Part shown: positions 25,820-36,401 of the stretch, piece after piece | How the letters are laid out: every line of letters starts with the position of its first letter | Numbering within the stretch: the first letter of the stretch is position 1 | The notes under the pieces: model-generated | Told to the model about the DNA's origin: nothing | Database searches by the model: none | Seen by the model: only the letters and a program-made list of their open reading frames with translations | Origin: Pikeienuella piscinae | GTDB taxonomy: Bacteria > Pseudomonadota > Alphaproteobacteria > Rhodobacterales > Rhodobacteraceae | Direction: 5' to 3' | Length of the DNA: 64,000 bases | NCBI RefSeq assembly: GCF_011044155.1 | Contig: NZ_CP049056.1 | Coordinates: 2,852,001-2,916,000 of the forward strand | Translations under genes and position numbers: made by a program

Positions 25820-26459
25820 TCATCACGACCATGACCATCATCACGAGGGTATGAGCCCTTCCGGCCACCCCTATCGCCCCGATCAGGACGCGCCGCTCAG
25901 CTATTTTCAGCGGATGGAGATCGCCGTGCGCGAACTTCTGGTGGAGAAGGGCGTGACATCGGAGGCGGAGATTGCGGAGCAGGTGGCTGCGATGGACGCG
26001 CGTTCGCCGGCGCTCGGCGCGGCGGTCGTAGCGCGGGCCTGGACCGATCCCGAATTCAAGGCGCGGCTCCTCGCCGATGGATCCGCCGCATGCGCGGAGA
26101 TGGGCGTTCCCGTCGAGGCGATGAAGCTGATCGTGGTCGAGAACACGCCTGAGACGCATAACGTCGTCGTCTGCACGCTTTGCTCCTGCTATCCGCGCAA
26201 TCTTCTTGGTCTGCCGCCGGACTGGTACAAGCAGCGCGCCTATCGGAGCCGCACGGTTATCGAGCCGCGGAAGGTTCTGGCGGAGTTCGGTCTGACACTT
26301 CCCGAGGGAACGGACGTGCAGGTCCACGACTCGACTGCGGACATGCGCTATCTCGTTCTGCCGATGCGGCCCGCGGGAACGGAAGATATGGATGAGGCCG
26401 CGCTCGCGGCGCTGGTCGGCCGGGATGCGATGATCGGCGTTGCGGTGCCCACCGCATAA
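25806..26459 (+). CDS. nitrile hydratase alpha / thiocyanate hydrolase gamma-type subunit, cobalt type
   Basis: A 217-aa metal-binding subunit. VVCTLCSCYP supplies Cys123, Cys126, Ser127 and Cys128; Thr between the first two cysteines marks the cobalt type (Ser marks the iron type), and two of the cysteines are normally oxidised to sulfinic and sulfenic acids. DWYKQRAYRSR and a VHDSTADMRYLVLP segment complete the family pattern. The N-terminus is unusual: seven His and three Asp between residues 4 and 13, which could bind or buffer cobalt. The enzyme hydrates nitriles to amides or thiocyanate to carbonyl sulfide; sequence alone does not decide. Confidence 0.9.
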   Translation: MPPHDHHDHDHHHEGMSPSGHPYRPDQDAPLSYFQRMEIAVRELLVEKGVTSEAEIAEQVAAMDARSPALGAAVVARAWTDPEFKARLLADGSAACAEMGVPVEAMKLIVVENTPETHNVVVCTLCSCYPRNLLGLPPDWYKQRAYRSRTVIEPRKVLAEFGLTLPEGTDVQVHDSTADMRYLVLPMRPAGTEDMDEAALAALVGRDAMIGVAVPTA

Positions 26460-26487
26460 GACATTTCGCGCGAGAAGCGCGGCGGCG

Positions 26488-27237
26488 TCAGTGAAGCGAA
26501 ACCCGCGCCGCCCCGAGGATCGGCCCGCCGGCCCCATCCTGCACCAGCACCGCGACCCCATCGACGCCGGTAGGACGGGGCGCACGCAGCGACAGCGGCG
26601 CGCCATCCCATCCGCCAAGATCCGACCAGCCCTTCACGACATTGTGGTAGACCATGTCGCGGCCGCGGTTCTCGCCCTTCTTGATCTCGACCCGCTCGGT
26701 GTCGGAAAAGAGAGCCATCAGCAGTTCGCCCTTCATCTTTCCGGATTCTCCGGGCGGCGGGGCGCCGGGCGTGACTTCCACTAGTATATCGTTCCCCTCG
26801 AGCCGCAAGCTCACCCGCGCCGGGGCGGGCGCAGCGAGCTGGCGCTCAATCGCGGCGCGCACTTTTTCGACCTGGCTGCCGATGGCGTGTTCACGTCCCT
26901 GAATCACCATTTGCGGCGTATAGATCATGCGCTCGTTCATCGTTTCGGCGTAGGCGCGCTGCCGGGTCGTGTGGTCAGGTGAGCCGAATAGGTCGCGCCA
27001 GCCCAGGTAATCCCAGTAATCGACGTGCAGCGACAGTGCGATGACATCGTCGCGCGCGGCGATCCTGCCCAGTTCTTCATCCGCCGGCGGGCATGAGGAG
27101 CATCCCTGCGAGGTGAAAAGCTCGACCACGACAGGATGCCCGGTCGCCTGCGCAGCCACCGGTCCCGCGCCCAGCGCCGCGATGGCGGCGGCGAAGATCG
27201 AGATTGCGATCGAGATTGCGTGGCGCCCCATGCGCAT
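26488..27237 (-). CDS. DUF1223 thioredoxin-like exported protein
   Basis: A 249-aa protein with a signal peptide (cleavage after about residue 29, PVAAQA) and a thioredoxin-like domain carrying Cys-x-x-Cys in FTSQGCSSCPPADE, then LHVDYWDYLGW and YTPQMVIQG, which are typical of DUF1223. It is probably periplasmic; the redox role is unproven. It is convergent with the nitrile hydratase genes and lies on the aconitase side, a common alphaproteobacterial neighbourhood. Confidence 0.82.
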   Translation of the reverse strand: MRMGRHAISIAISIFAAAIAALGAGPVAAQATGHPVVVELFTSQGCSSCPPADEELGRIAARDDVIALSLHVDYWDYLGWRDLFGSPDHTTRQRAYAETMNERMIYTPQMVIQGREHAIGSQVEKVRAAIERQLAAPAPARVSLRLEGNDILVEVTPGAPPPGESGKMKGELLMALFSDTERVEIKKGENRGRDMVYHNVVKGWSDLGGWDGAPLSLRAPRPTGVDGVAVLVQDGAGGPILGAARVSLH

Positions 27238-27293
27238 GACCCCCAGATGACCGGATTATCCGAGAACTACGCCCGCGTCCGGGCACATGCGAG

Positions 27294-27692
27294 TCAAGAC
27301 TTCGGGAGGACGGTCGCGTCCCTGCCGAATATCGAGAGGTCCAGCGGCAGCCCGGCGCCGAGCCAGATCGCGCGGTCGCGGTGATCCGCGAGGGGATCGC
27401 CGGTTTCCGGATGCGCGAAGACGATCAGACCGTTACGGTTCAGCGCGAGCCAGGGGAGCAGCGCGGCGAAGACCGCCGGTGCGCATGCGAGTTGGCGCGA
27501 ACCCATCGGATGTGGCCCGACGGGGCCGGTATGCGCCCGCCCGAGGACGAGCTCGAAACGCGCGGCGGCGGCCTCGGACAGCGCGATGGCCGCGTCCATT
27601 GTCGTCGCGTCGAAATATATGTGGGCGTGATATGAGTCGATCAATTGGTCGGGATCGAGAATTCGGGGGGGAGGAGTGGTCGCGTCTGTCAT
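27294..27692 (-). CDS. DOPA 4,5-dioxygenase-like protein
   Basis: A 132-aa protein of the DOPA 4,5-dioxygenase family. SYHAHIYFD and VGPHPMGSRQL carry the His residues expected to bind metal, followed by LALNRNGLIVFAHPETGD. Characterised members cleave catechols such as DOPA. The start at MTDATTPPPR is chosen because the longer frame from 27794 is unlike the family. It is downstream of acnA on the same strand, separated by about 120 bases. Confidence 0.78.
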   Translation of the reverse strand: MTDATTPPPRILDPDQLIDSYHAHIYFDATTMDAAIALSEAAAARFELVLGRAHTGPVGPHPMGSRQLACAPAVFAALLPWLALNRNGLIVFAHPETGDPLADHRDRAIWLGAGLPLDLSIFGRDATVLPKS

Positions 27693-27816
27693 CCGCGGAG
27701 TATGACGAATGCTGGCTCCGGAAAAAAGCGCGCCAGGGCGCCGATCCCCGACAAAATCGACTCCGCCGCCAGCGGCGGCGGAGCGCGGCTTCACCGGTTT
27801 TCAGAGCCCATGTCGA

Positions 27817-30567
<2,751 letters not shown>

Positions 30568-30788
30568 GAAGTGCCTCCTGGCTGAACGCTGGGCGGATGC
30601 CGTCCTCATGGACGCATCCTGAGAATTCCTGGTGCGGTTCATCGCTGATGCCCGTGAGTCGCGCAATACGCGAAGGCGCGCGGATCAGCCCGCTTCTCCT
30701 GTTGATCTATACGCTCGCCGTCGTGCGCGCAATTGGCGGCGCGGCGGGAAGCCGTTATACCGGCGGCTGAAATCGGTTCGGGGCGAAG

Positions 30789-31430
30789 ATGGCGCTGATC
30801 GCGGAAGACCTGGCGGTGGAGCGGGGCGGACGGCTTGCGCTGGCCGCGCCCGATTTCCGCATCGAGGCGGGGGAGGCCGCTCTCGTCGCCGGCCCGAACG
30901 GCGCGGGAAAATCGACGCTCCTGCGCGCGCTCGCCGGGCTCTCGCCGCTCAAGCGCGGCCGCGTCATGTTCGAGGGCGCGGCGGATGTCGCCGCTCATGT
31001 CGCCTATGCCGGGCATCTCGACGCGGTGAAGCCGGCGCTTTCGGTGCGCGCCAATCTCCGCGCCTGGGCTGCGATCTATCGCTCTGGCGGTGATGTGGAC
31101 GACGCGCTGGCGCGGCTCGGGCTCGCCCATATTGCGGACGAGCCGGCGGCGTTCTGCTCCGCCGGGCAGAAACGCCGGCTCGGTCTCGCGCGGCTCCTGG
31201 TCGCGGGGCGGCGGATATGGCTGCTGGACGAGCCGACCGTGTCGCTCGACGCGGCCTCTGTCGCGGCCCTCTCCGAGCGGATCGCGGCGCATTGCCGGGC
31301 GGGCGGGATCGCGGTCGTCGCGACGCATGTCGAGTTCGGTCTTCCGAAGGGGCCGCGGATCGAGTTGACGGCGCCCGAAGTTGGGGCCGACGCGGTGGGC
31401 GATCCGTTCCTAGCGGGCGCCTGGGCGTGA
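30789..31430 (+). CDS. ccmA: heme exporter ATP-binding protein CcmA
   Basis: A 213-aa ABC ATPase. Walker A is GPNGAGKSTL, the signature is CSAGQKRRLGLARLL, and Walker B is IWLLDEP. CcmA with CcmB and CcmC loads heme on CcmE for cytochrome c maturation (System I). The gene starts the ccm cluster, divergent from acnA, and its stop overlaps the GTG start of ccmB. Confidence 0.94.
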   Translation: MALIAEDLAVERGGRLALAAPDFRIEAGEAALVAGPNGAGKSTLLRALAGLSPLKRGRVMFEGAADVAAHVAYAGHLDAVKPALSVRANLRAWAAIYRSGGDVDDALARLGLAHIADEPAAFCSAGQKRRLGLARLLVAGRRIWLLDEPTVSLDAASVAALSERIAAHCRAGGIAVVATHVEFGLPKGPRIELTAPEVGADAVGDPFLAGAWA

Positions 31431-32083
31431 GGGCGCTTTTCAGCCGCGATCTCGCGCTCGCCTTCAGGATCGGCGGCGGCGGGCTGATGGCGCTCGGCTT
31501 CTTCGCCATGGCCTCGCTCCTGATCCCGATCGGGGTCGGCGGCGCGGAGGAGGCGCTCACGCGGATCGCCGGCGGCGCGCTCTGGGTCTCGGCGCTGCTC
31601 GCCTGCCTTCTTTCGCTCGACCGGCTCTTTCAGGCGGATTACGAGGACGGCTCGCTCGATCTCATCATGCTGTCGCCGACGCCGCCCGAATTGTCGGCGC
31701 TGGCGAAGGCGGCGGCGCATTGGCTCACGACCGGTGCGCCGCTCGTCGCGCTCTCGCCGCTGCTCGGGCTGATGCTGAATCTTGCGCCTTCGGCCTATGG
31801 CGCATTGGTCCTCTCGCTGCTGATCGGCACGCCGGCGCTCTCTCTGATCGGGGCGGTGGGCGCGGCGCTGACCGTGGGGGTGCGGCGCGGCGGGCTGCTG
31901 CTCTCGCTTCTGGTGCTGCCGCTCTATCTGCCGACGATGGTGCTCGGCGCGCGGGCGGTCGAGCGGGCGTCCACCGGGCTTGACCCCAGCGCGGCGCTTT
32001 ACCTTTCCGGCGCGGTGACGCTGGTCGCGCTCGCCGCCGCGCCCTTCGCCGCCGCGGCCGCGCTGCGGGTCAATCTGAGATAG
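31427..32083 (+). CDS. ccmB: heme exporter membrane protein CcmB
   Basis: A 218-aa integral membrane protein with about six hydrophobic segments. FQADYEDGSLDLIMLSP is the conserved CcmB cytoplasmic loop that meets CcmA. It starts with GTG in a GTGA overlap with the ccmA stop; the longer frame from 31217 lies inside ccmA. In most relatives ccmC follows immediately; here two unrelated genes intervene. Confidence 0.93.
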   Translation: MRALFSRDLALAFRIGGGGLMALGFFAMASLLIPIGVGGAEEALTRIAGGALWVSALLACLLSLDRLFQADYEDGSLDLIMLSPTPPELSALAKAAAHWLTTGAPLVALSPLLGLMLNLAPSAYGALVLSLLIGTPALSLIGAVGAALTVGVRRGGLLLSLLVLPLYLPTMVLGARAVERASTGLDPSAALYLSGAVTLVALAAAPFAAAAALRVNLR

Positions 32084-32092
32084 GGAAACGTC

Positions 32093-33172
32093 ATGGCCGG
32101 AATCATCGTGAAAGAAGTGAAGGCGCGGGGCGTCGTGGTTCCGATGCGCCGGCCGCTGGTCACCGGGGGCGGGTCAGTGACGGAGGCGCCGCTGGCGCTG
32201 ATCGATCTGCACGCCTCGGACGGAAGCATCGGGCGGGCCTATCTCTTCGGATATGGGGTCTTCGCGCTCCGGGCGCTGGTCGCGGCGGTCGAGGATCTCG
32301 GCGAGACGCTGGTCGGCCTCCCGCTCGCGCCGCGCGATCTTCAGCGCGGGATGCGGGCGCGGCTCAGGCTGGCCAGTCCGCTCGGCTCGATGGGGCAGGC
32401 GCTTTCGGGGCTCGACATGGCGGCCTGGGACGGGTTCGCCAAGACCCTCGGTCTGCCGCTCCACGCCGCGCTCGGCGCTGCCGGGGCGCCGATCCGCGCC
32501 TATAACTCTAACGGGCTGGGGCTGATCGGCGCGGCGGCGGTTCCGGCGGAGGCGCGGGCGCTCGACGCGGGCTTCGGCGCGCTCAAGCTTCGTCTCGGCT
32601 ATGCGACGCTGGAGGAGGACCTCGCCGCGATCACGGCCTGCCGGGAGGCGGTGGGGCCCGAAAGCTTCGTGATGACCGATTACAACCAGTCGCTTTCGCC
32701 AGCCGAGGCGGCGCGGCGCGCCCGCGCCATCGGCGATCAGGTGTTCTGGATCGAGGAGCCGGTGCGGGCGGACGATGTCGCGGGCCACGCGCAGGCGCGC
32801 GATGCGGCGGCGACGCATATCATGACCGGGGAGAACGCCTGGGGGCCGCATGACATCGCGCGGCTGATCGATGGCGGCGCGGCGGATCTCCTGATGCCGG
32901 ACGCCGGCAAGATCTGGGGCGTGACCGGTTGGCTGGAGGCGGCGGCGCTGTGCGGGGCGGCGGGGATTCCGGTCTCCAGCCACCTTTACCCGGAGGTCAG
33001 CGTGCATCTTCTGGCGGCGACGCCGACGGCGGACTGGCTCGAATATGTCGACTGGGCGGAGCCGATCCTCGCGGAGCCGCTCGTCATCGCTTCGGGCATG
33101 GCGCGGCCGCCGGCGCGGCCCGGAATCGGGATCGAGTGGGACGAGGCGGCGGTGGCGCGTTATCTGCGCTGA
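32093..33172 (+). CDS. enolase superfamily enzyme (mandelate racemase/muconate lactonizing type)
   Basis: A 359-aa enzyme of the enolase superfamily. The capping domain is followed by a barrel with ALKLRLGYA (general base region), VMTDYNQS and WIEEP and MTGEN (three metal ligands), LLMPDAGKIWG and SSHLYPEVS (the Asp-His dyad), and LEYVDW. This pattern is that of the mandelate racemase subgroup, which abstracts a proton alpha to a carboxylate. The substrate is not identifiable. It begins nine bases after ccmB and so is probably cotranscribed with ccmAB, though it is functionally unrelated. Confidence 0.85.
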   Translation: MAGIIVKEVKARGVVVPMRRPLVTGGGSVTEAPLALIDLHASDGSIGRAYLFGYGVFALRALVAAVEDLGETLVGLPLAPRDLQRGMRARLRLASPLGSMGQALSGLDMAAWDGFAKTLGLPLHAALGAAGAPIRAYNSNGLGLIGAAAVPAEARALDAGFGALKLRLGYATLEEDLAAITACREAVGPESFVMTDYNQSLSPAEAARRARAIGDQVFWIEEPVRADDVAGHAQARDAAATHIMTGENAWGPHDIARLIDGGAADLLMPDAGKIWGVTGWLEAAALCGAAGIPVSSHLYPEVSVHLLAATPTADWLEYVDWAEPILAEPLVIASGMARPPARPGIGIEWDEAAVARYLR

Positions 33173-33175
33173 AGC

Positions 33176-34561
33176 TCAGCGCGGGCGCATGTCGCGGGCG
33201 ACGCGGAAGCCGTAATCGTCGTTCCGCCAGTTGATGTCGTTCGAATAGCGCATCGCCGGACGCACGGCCCAGGGCCGGTCCTTGAACGAGCCGCCCTTCA
33301 GGACGTGGCGATGGGCCATCGGGTCGTCACTTTCCCAGATGCGGGCCGAGCCGTCCGTCGGGTTGTTCTCGACATCGTCGCGATAGACGTCCTCGACCCA
33401 TTCGGCGAGGTTGCCGGCCATGTCGAAGAGTCCGAAACGGTTGGGCGGGAAGGACGCGACCGGGGCCGCATCCACCCATTCATCCGCGCCTTCGGCGGCG
33501 CCGATGCAGCAGACTTCGCGCCCCATATTGGCCTTTGAGCGGTCCCATGTCTCACCCCACGCGTAGGCGGTTTGGGTTCCCGCCCTTGCGGCGTATTCCC
33601 ATTCCGCCTCGGTCGGCAGGCGGTAGGGCTCGCCGGGGACCATTTCGTTGAGCCAGCCGATGAAGGTCTGCGCGTCCTCCCATGACGCGCCCATCGCGGG
33701 CATGCCGTCTTTCGGGAGGCCGTCGTCGTGGAGTTTCGCGCAGGCCCCGTCGTCCACGCAGGCGGCGTAGGCCACCCATGTCGTTTCGGTCCTCGATATG
33801 GCGAAGCGGGGGACCGTGACCTGGCGTTGCGGGCCCTCCTGGTCGAGCCGGTCGGACTCGTCTTCGGGCGAACCCATCAGGAAGGCGCCGGCCGGGATCG
33901 CGATCATCTCGGGGCAGCGGTCGCACTCGGTGAAACTGGCGAGATCGGGGGTCCCGGCCGGGTCTTCGGGGCGGGTCAGGCGCTCGTAGCCGACGCCGCA
34001 GGCGGCGGCGAGAAGAAGAAGCGCGAGAATGATCATCGCCGGGCGGCGCAGATCGCGGCGGGGCCGGGCCTCGGCGCGGCGCGTCGCCCCGGCGCCGAGA
34101 GCAGCGCGAATCGCATCCTCAAGGCGGCCGATCTCGTCGCGGAACCCTTCATGGGTAAGACGGACGAACTGGCGCCGCGCGAGCGGGCGCAGGTCGTCCG
34201 GCAGATCGGCGGGCGCGGGGGGCGCGGCGCCGTCGAGGAGGATCGGGATGGTCACCGTTCCTTCGCGCCCGAGCGCGGAGGCGATTTCAATACGGACGAA
34301 GTCCTTCGCGTCGTCGAGGCGGCGCGCGCCGCCCGGCGATCGCAGCGACAGCCATTCCGGGCCGATCAGCGCGAGAAAAACGTCGCAAACCCCGACCTGC
34401 CCCGCCAGCACCTCGATGAAATCCTGCCCCGGAGCGATCTTTTCGACATCCATGAAGATGCGCTCTTCGGGGAACGCGGCCGAGAGCGTGTCATAGAGCC
34501 GCGCGGCCGCCCATTGGCTGTCCGCCCTTCGGTAGGAGATGAAGATCTTGCCGCCCGCCAT
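33176..34561 (-). CDS. TIR domain - membrane segment - FGE-sulfatase domain fusion
   Basis: A 461-aa fusion. Residues 1-150 are a TIR domain: KIFISYRRADSQWAAARLYD, then RIFMDVEKIAPGQDF and VFLALIGPEWL. One hydrophobic segment follows at about residues 182-200 (AMIILALLLLAAACGVGYE). Residues about 220-460 are a formylglycine-generating-enzyme-type domain: FLMGSPEDE, YRLPTEAEWEYAARAG, NRFGLFDMAGNLAEWVED and DYGFRVARD. The start at MAGGKIF follows the TIR fold; a frame to 34684 is unsupported. TIR domains bind or cleave NAD in many bacterial defence and signalling proteins; FGE-like domains also act as ligand binders. It lies on the opposite strand within the ccm cluster. Confidence 0.84.
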   Translation of the reverse strand: MAGGKIFISYRRADSQWAAARLYDTLSAAFPEERIFMDVEKIAPGQDFIEVLAGQVGVCDVFLALIGPEWLSLRSPGGARRLDDAKDFVRIEIASALGREGTVTIPILLDGAAPPAPADLPDDLRPLARRQFVRLTHEGFRDEIGRLEDAIRAALGAGATRRAEARPRRDLRRPAMIILALLLLAAACGVGYERLTRPEDPAGTPDLASFTECDRCPEMIAIPAGAFLMGSPEDESDRLDQEGPQRQVTVPRFAISRTETTWVAYAACVDDGACAKLHDDGLPKDGMPAMGASWEDAQTFIGWLNEMVPGEPYRLPTEAEWEYAARAGTQTAYAWGETWDRSKANMGREVCCIGAAEGADEWVDAAPVASFPPNRFGLFDMAGNLAEWVEDVYRDDVENNPTDGSARIWESDDPMAHRHVLKGGSFKDRPWAVRPAMRYSNDINWRNDDYGFRVARDMRPR

Positions 34562-34904
34562 CGCCGGTCTCCCTTCGGCGGGCAGTCTATCAGGTGAAGG
34601 GCGATCAGTCTCTCCGATCCGGCGACGCGCGGGCTGGCTTATCGCGCGCCCGGAGTGCGTTATCGCACGCGATAAGGGGGTCAAGATATTGAAATATATA
34701 CAAACTTGGAAAGTTCATGCTTTGTTAACGCGCATCTGGCTGTCCGCGGCGGGGTAAGAGGCGCGGCCTCGGGCCGGTCTCCTTCGCCGGGATGCGGGGC
34801 GATTCCCGGCGAGGGAGCGGCGGCCGGACGCGCGGGTTTCGCGGCCCGCGCCCCTCAACACGGTGGCGCGACTGCGACGGGAGGGGCGTTGCCGGACGGA
34901 ACCG
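34562..34904. promoter_or_regulatory. divergent region upstream of ccmC with palindromic site
   Basis: A 343-base gap between the TIR-FGE gene (minus) and ccmC (plus). It contains the palindrome at 34660-34675 and an AT-rich stretch at 34685-34735 that contrasts with its surroundings and is a good place for a promoter restarting ccmC-ccmD-ccmG transcription after the insertion. No gene is seen. Confidence 0.45.
34660..34675. promoter_or_regulatory. operator-like palindrome TTATCGC-AC-GCGATAA
   Basis: A perfect seven-base inverted repeat with a two-base spacer. A same-orientation half site, TTATCGCG, lies at 34639-34646, 21 bases (two helical turns) upstream. This arrangement suggests a dimeric regulator binding between the TIR-FGE gene and ccmC; the regulator is unknown. 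Confidence 0.45.
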
Positions 34905-35657
34905 ATGGCGATACTGCTCAAACCCATGTCGATCTGGCGCTATGCGAACCCGGCCGAATTCATGCGCGTCTCCGGCGCCCTTTTGCCGTGGTGCGCGGGG
35001 CTCGGCGCGCTGGCGCTTTGCGTCGGGGTGGTCTGGGGGCTTTTCCTGACGCCGACCGACGCGACGCAGGGGGAGAGCGCGCGTATCATCTATATCCACG
35101 TTCCGGCGGCGATGCTGGCGATCAACATCTATTTCATGATGGCCATCGCCTCCGTCATCGGGCTGGTGCGCCGGCATCATGTCTCCTTCCTGGCGGCGAA
35201 GGCGGCGGCGCCGATCGGCATGGCGATGACGGCGCTGGCGTTGATCACCGGCGCGCTCTGGGGCGCGCCGACCTGGGGGACGTGGTGGGTCTGGGACCCG
35301 AAGCTGACCTCGGTCCTGATCATGTTCTTCTTCTATCTCGGCTATATCGCGCTCTGGAACTCCATCGACGACCCGGAGAAGGCGGCGGATCTGACCGCGG
35401 TTCTCTGCCTTGTCGGCGTCGTCTTCGCGGTGATGTCGCGCTACGCGGTGGAAATCTTCGACGGGCGGACGCTTCATCAGCCGGCCTCGCTCTCGCTGGA
35501 TGCGGAGGAGAATGTCGCCGGGGTGTTCTATCGGCCTCTGCTCTTCTCCATCGCCGGGTTCTATCTGGCCTTCATCGCGCTTCTGCTGGCGCGGACGCGG
35601 ACCGAGATCCGGCTGCGCCGCGCGCGGGCGCTGGCCTTGCAGGCGGCGCGCGACTGA
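34905..35657 (+). CDS. ccmC: heme lyase/exporter subunit CcmC
   Basis: A 250-aa membrane protein with six hydrophobic segments. GTWWVWDPKLTS is the tryptophan-rich heme-handling motif on the periplasmic side, and conserved His residues occur in YIHVPAAML and GRTLHQPAS. CcmC passes heme to CcmE. The start is placed at 34905; an internal ATG at 34926 is possible. ccmD follows directly. Confidence 0.94.
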   Translation: MAILLKPMSIWRYANPAEFMRVSGALLPWCAGLGALALCVGVVWGLFLTPTDATQGESARIIYIHVPAAMLAINIYFMMAIASVIGLVRRHHVSFLAAKAAAPIGMAMTALALITGALWGAPTWGTWWVWDPKLTSVLIMFFFYLGYIALWNSIDDPEKAADLTAVLCLVGVVFAVMSRYAVEIFDGRTLHQPASLSLDAEENVAGVFYRPLLFSIAGFYLAFIALLLARTRTEIRLRRARALALQAARD

Positions 35658-35658
35658 G

Positions 35659-35823
35659 ATGGAGATCATCACCGACTTGGGGGCGCACGCCCGGTTCGTC
35701 TGGCCCGCCTATGGCGCCTTCGTGGTGATCTTCGGCGGGCTGCTGATCTGGGTGCGGCTCTCTGGCGCGCGGGCGAAGGCGGAGCTGGAGCGGCGTGAGG
35801 CCGCGCGAAAGGAGTCGCGATGA
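35659..35823 (+). CDS. ccmD: heme exporter protein CcmD
   Basis: A 54-aa single-span membrane protein: HARFVWPAYGAFVVIFGG forms the membrane segment and a charged tail follows (LERREAARK). CcmD releases holo-CcmE from the CcmABC complex. The ATG overlaps the end of the ccmC stop region, and the CcmD stop overlaps the ccmG start as ATGA. Confidence 0.9.
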   Translation: MEIITDLGAHARFVWPAYGAFVVIFGGLLIWVRLSGARAKAELERREAARKESR

Positions 35824-36380
35824 GCGATGAGCGGAAACCCCGGTCCGGGCTGCTCAGGTTTCTGCCGGTGGTCGGCTTTCTCGCCGTCGCCGGGGCGTTC
35901 TGGTTCGGGCTTTCGCGCGAGGACGCCAGCGATCTGCCTTCGACGCTGATCGACAAGCCGGCGCCCCGGACCGATCTGCCGCCGCTTTACGAGGATCGCC
36001 CCGGCATCGACGCCGCCGCGCTGAAGGACGGCGGGGTGAAGCTGGTCAATATCTGGGCGAGCTGGTGCGGGCCGTGCCGGGTCGAGCATCCGTTCCTGAT
36101 GCAGCTGGCGGCGGCGGGCGTCGATATCCGCGGCTTCAATTACAAGGACCAGGCCTCGCAGGCGAAATCCTTCCTCGCCGATCTCGGCGATCCCTATACC
36201 GCCGTCGGCGCCGACACCTCCGGCCGCGCGGGCATAGAATGGGGGGTCTATGGCGTGCCGGAGACCTTCGTGATCAACGGCGCGGGCAGGATCGTCTACA
36301 AGCATGTCGGCCCGATCCAAAACGACGATCTGGAAAAGCGGATCATGCCGGCGATCGAGGCGGCGAAGGGCGCGGGCTAG
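35820..36380 (+). CDS. ccmG: thiol:disulfide interchange protein CcmG (DsbE/HelX)
   Basis: A 186-aa membrane-anchored thioredoxin. One membrane segment near residues 13-30 is followed by NIWASWCGPCRVEHP with the redox Cys pair, and YGVPETFVINGAGRI, the cis-Pro motif of the CcmG group. It reduces apocytochrome c cysteines before heme attachment. It ends the ccm cluster; ccmE, ccmF and ccmH are not in the window. Confidence 0.94.
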   Translation: MSDERKPRSGLLRFLPVVGFLAVAGAFWFGLSREDASDLPSTLIDKPAPRTDLPPLYEDRPGIDAAALKDGGVKLVNIWASWCGPCRVEHPFLMQLAAAGVDIRGFNYKDQASQAKSFLADLGDPYTAVGADTSGRAGIEWGVYGVPETFVINGAGRIVYKHVGPIQNDDLEKRIMPAIEAAKGAG

Positions 36381-36401
36381 CAGGGCGGCGCGCGCGGCCG
36401 A

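Noticed and set aside
32093-33172. The enolase-superfamily gene as a dedicated ccm component
   Set aside because: Despite the nine-base gap from ccmB, its active-site pattern is that of mandelate racemase relatives and no heme-handling feature is present; cotranscription alone is not evidence of function.
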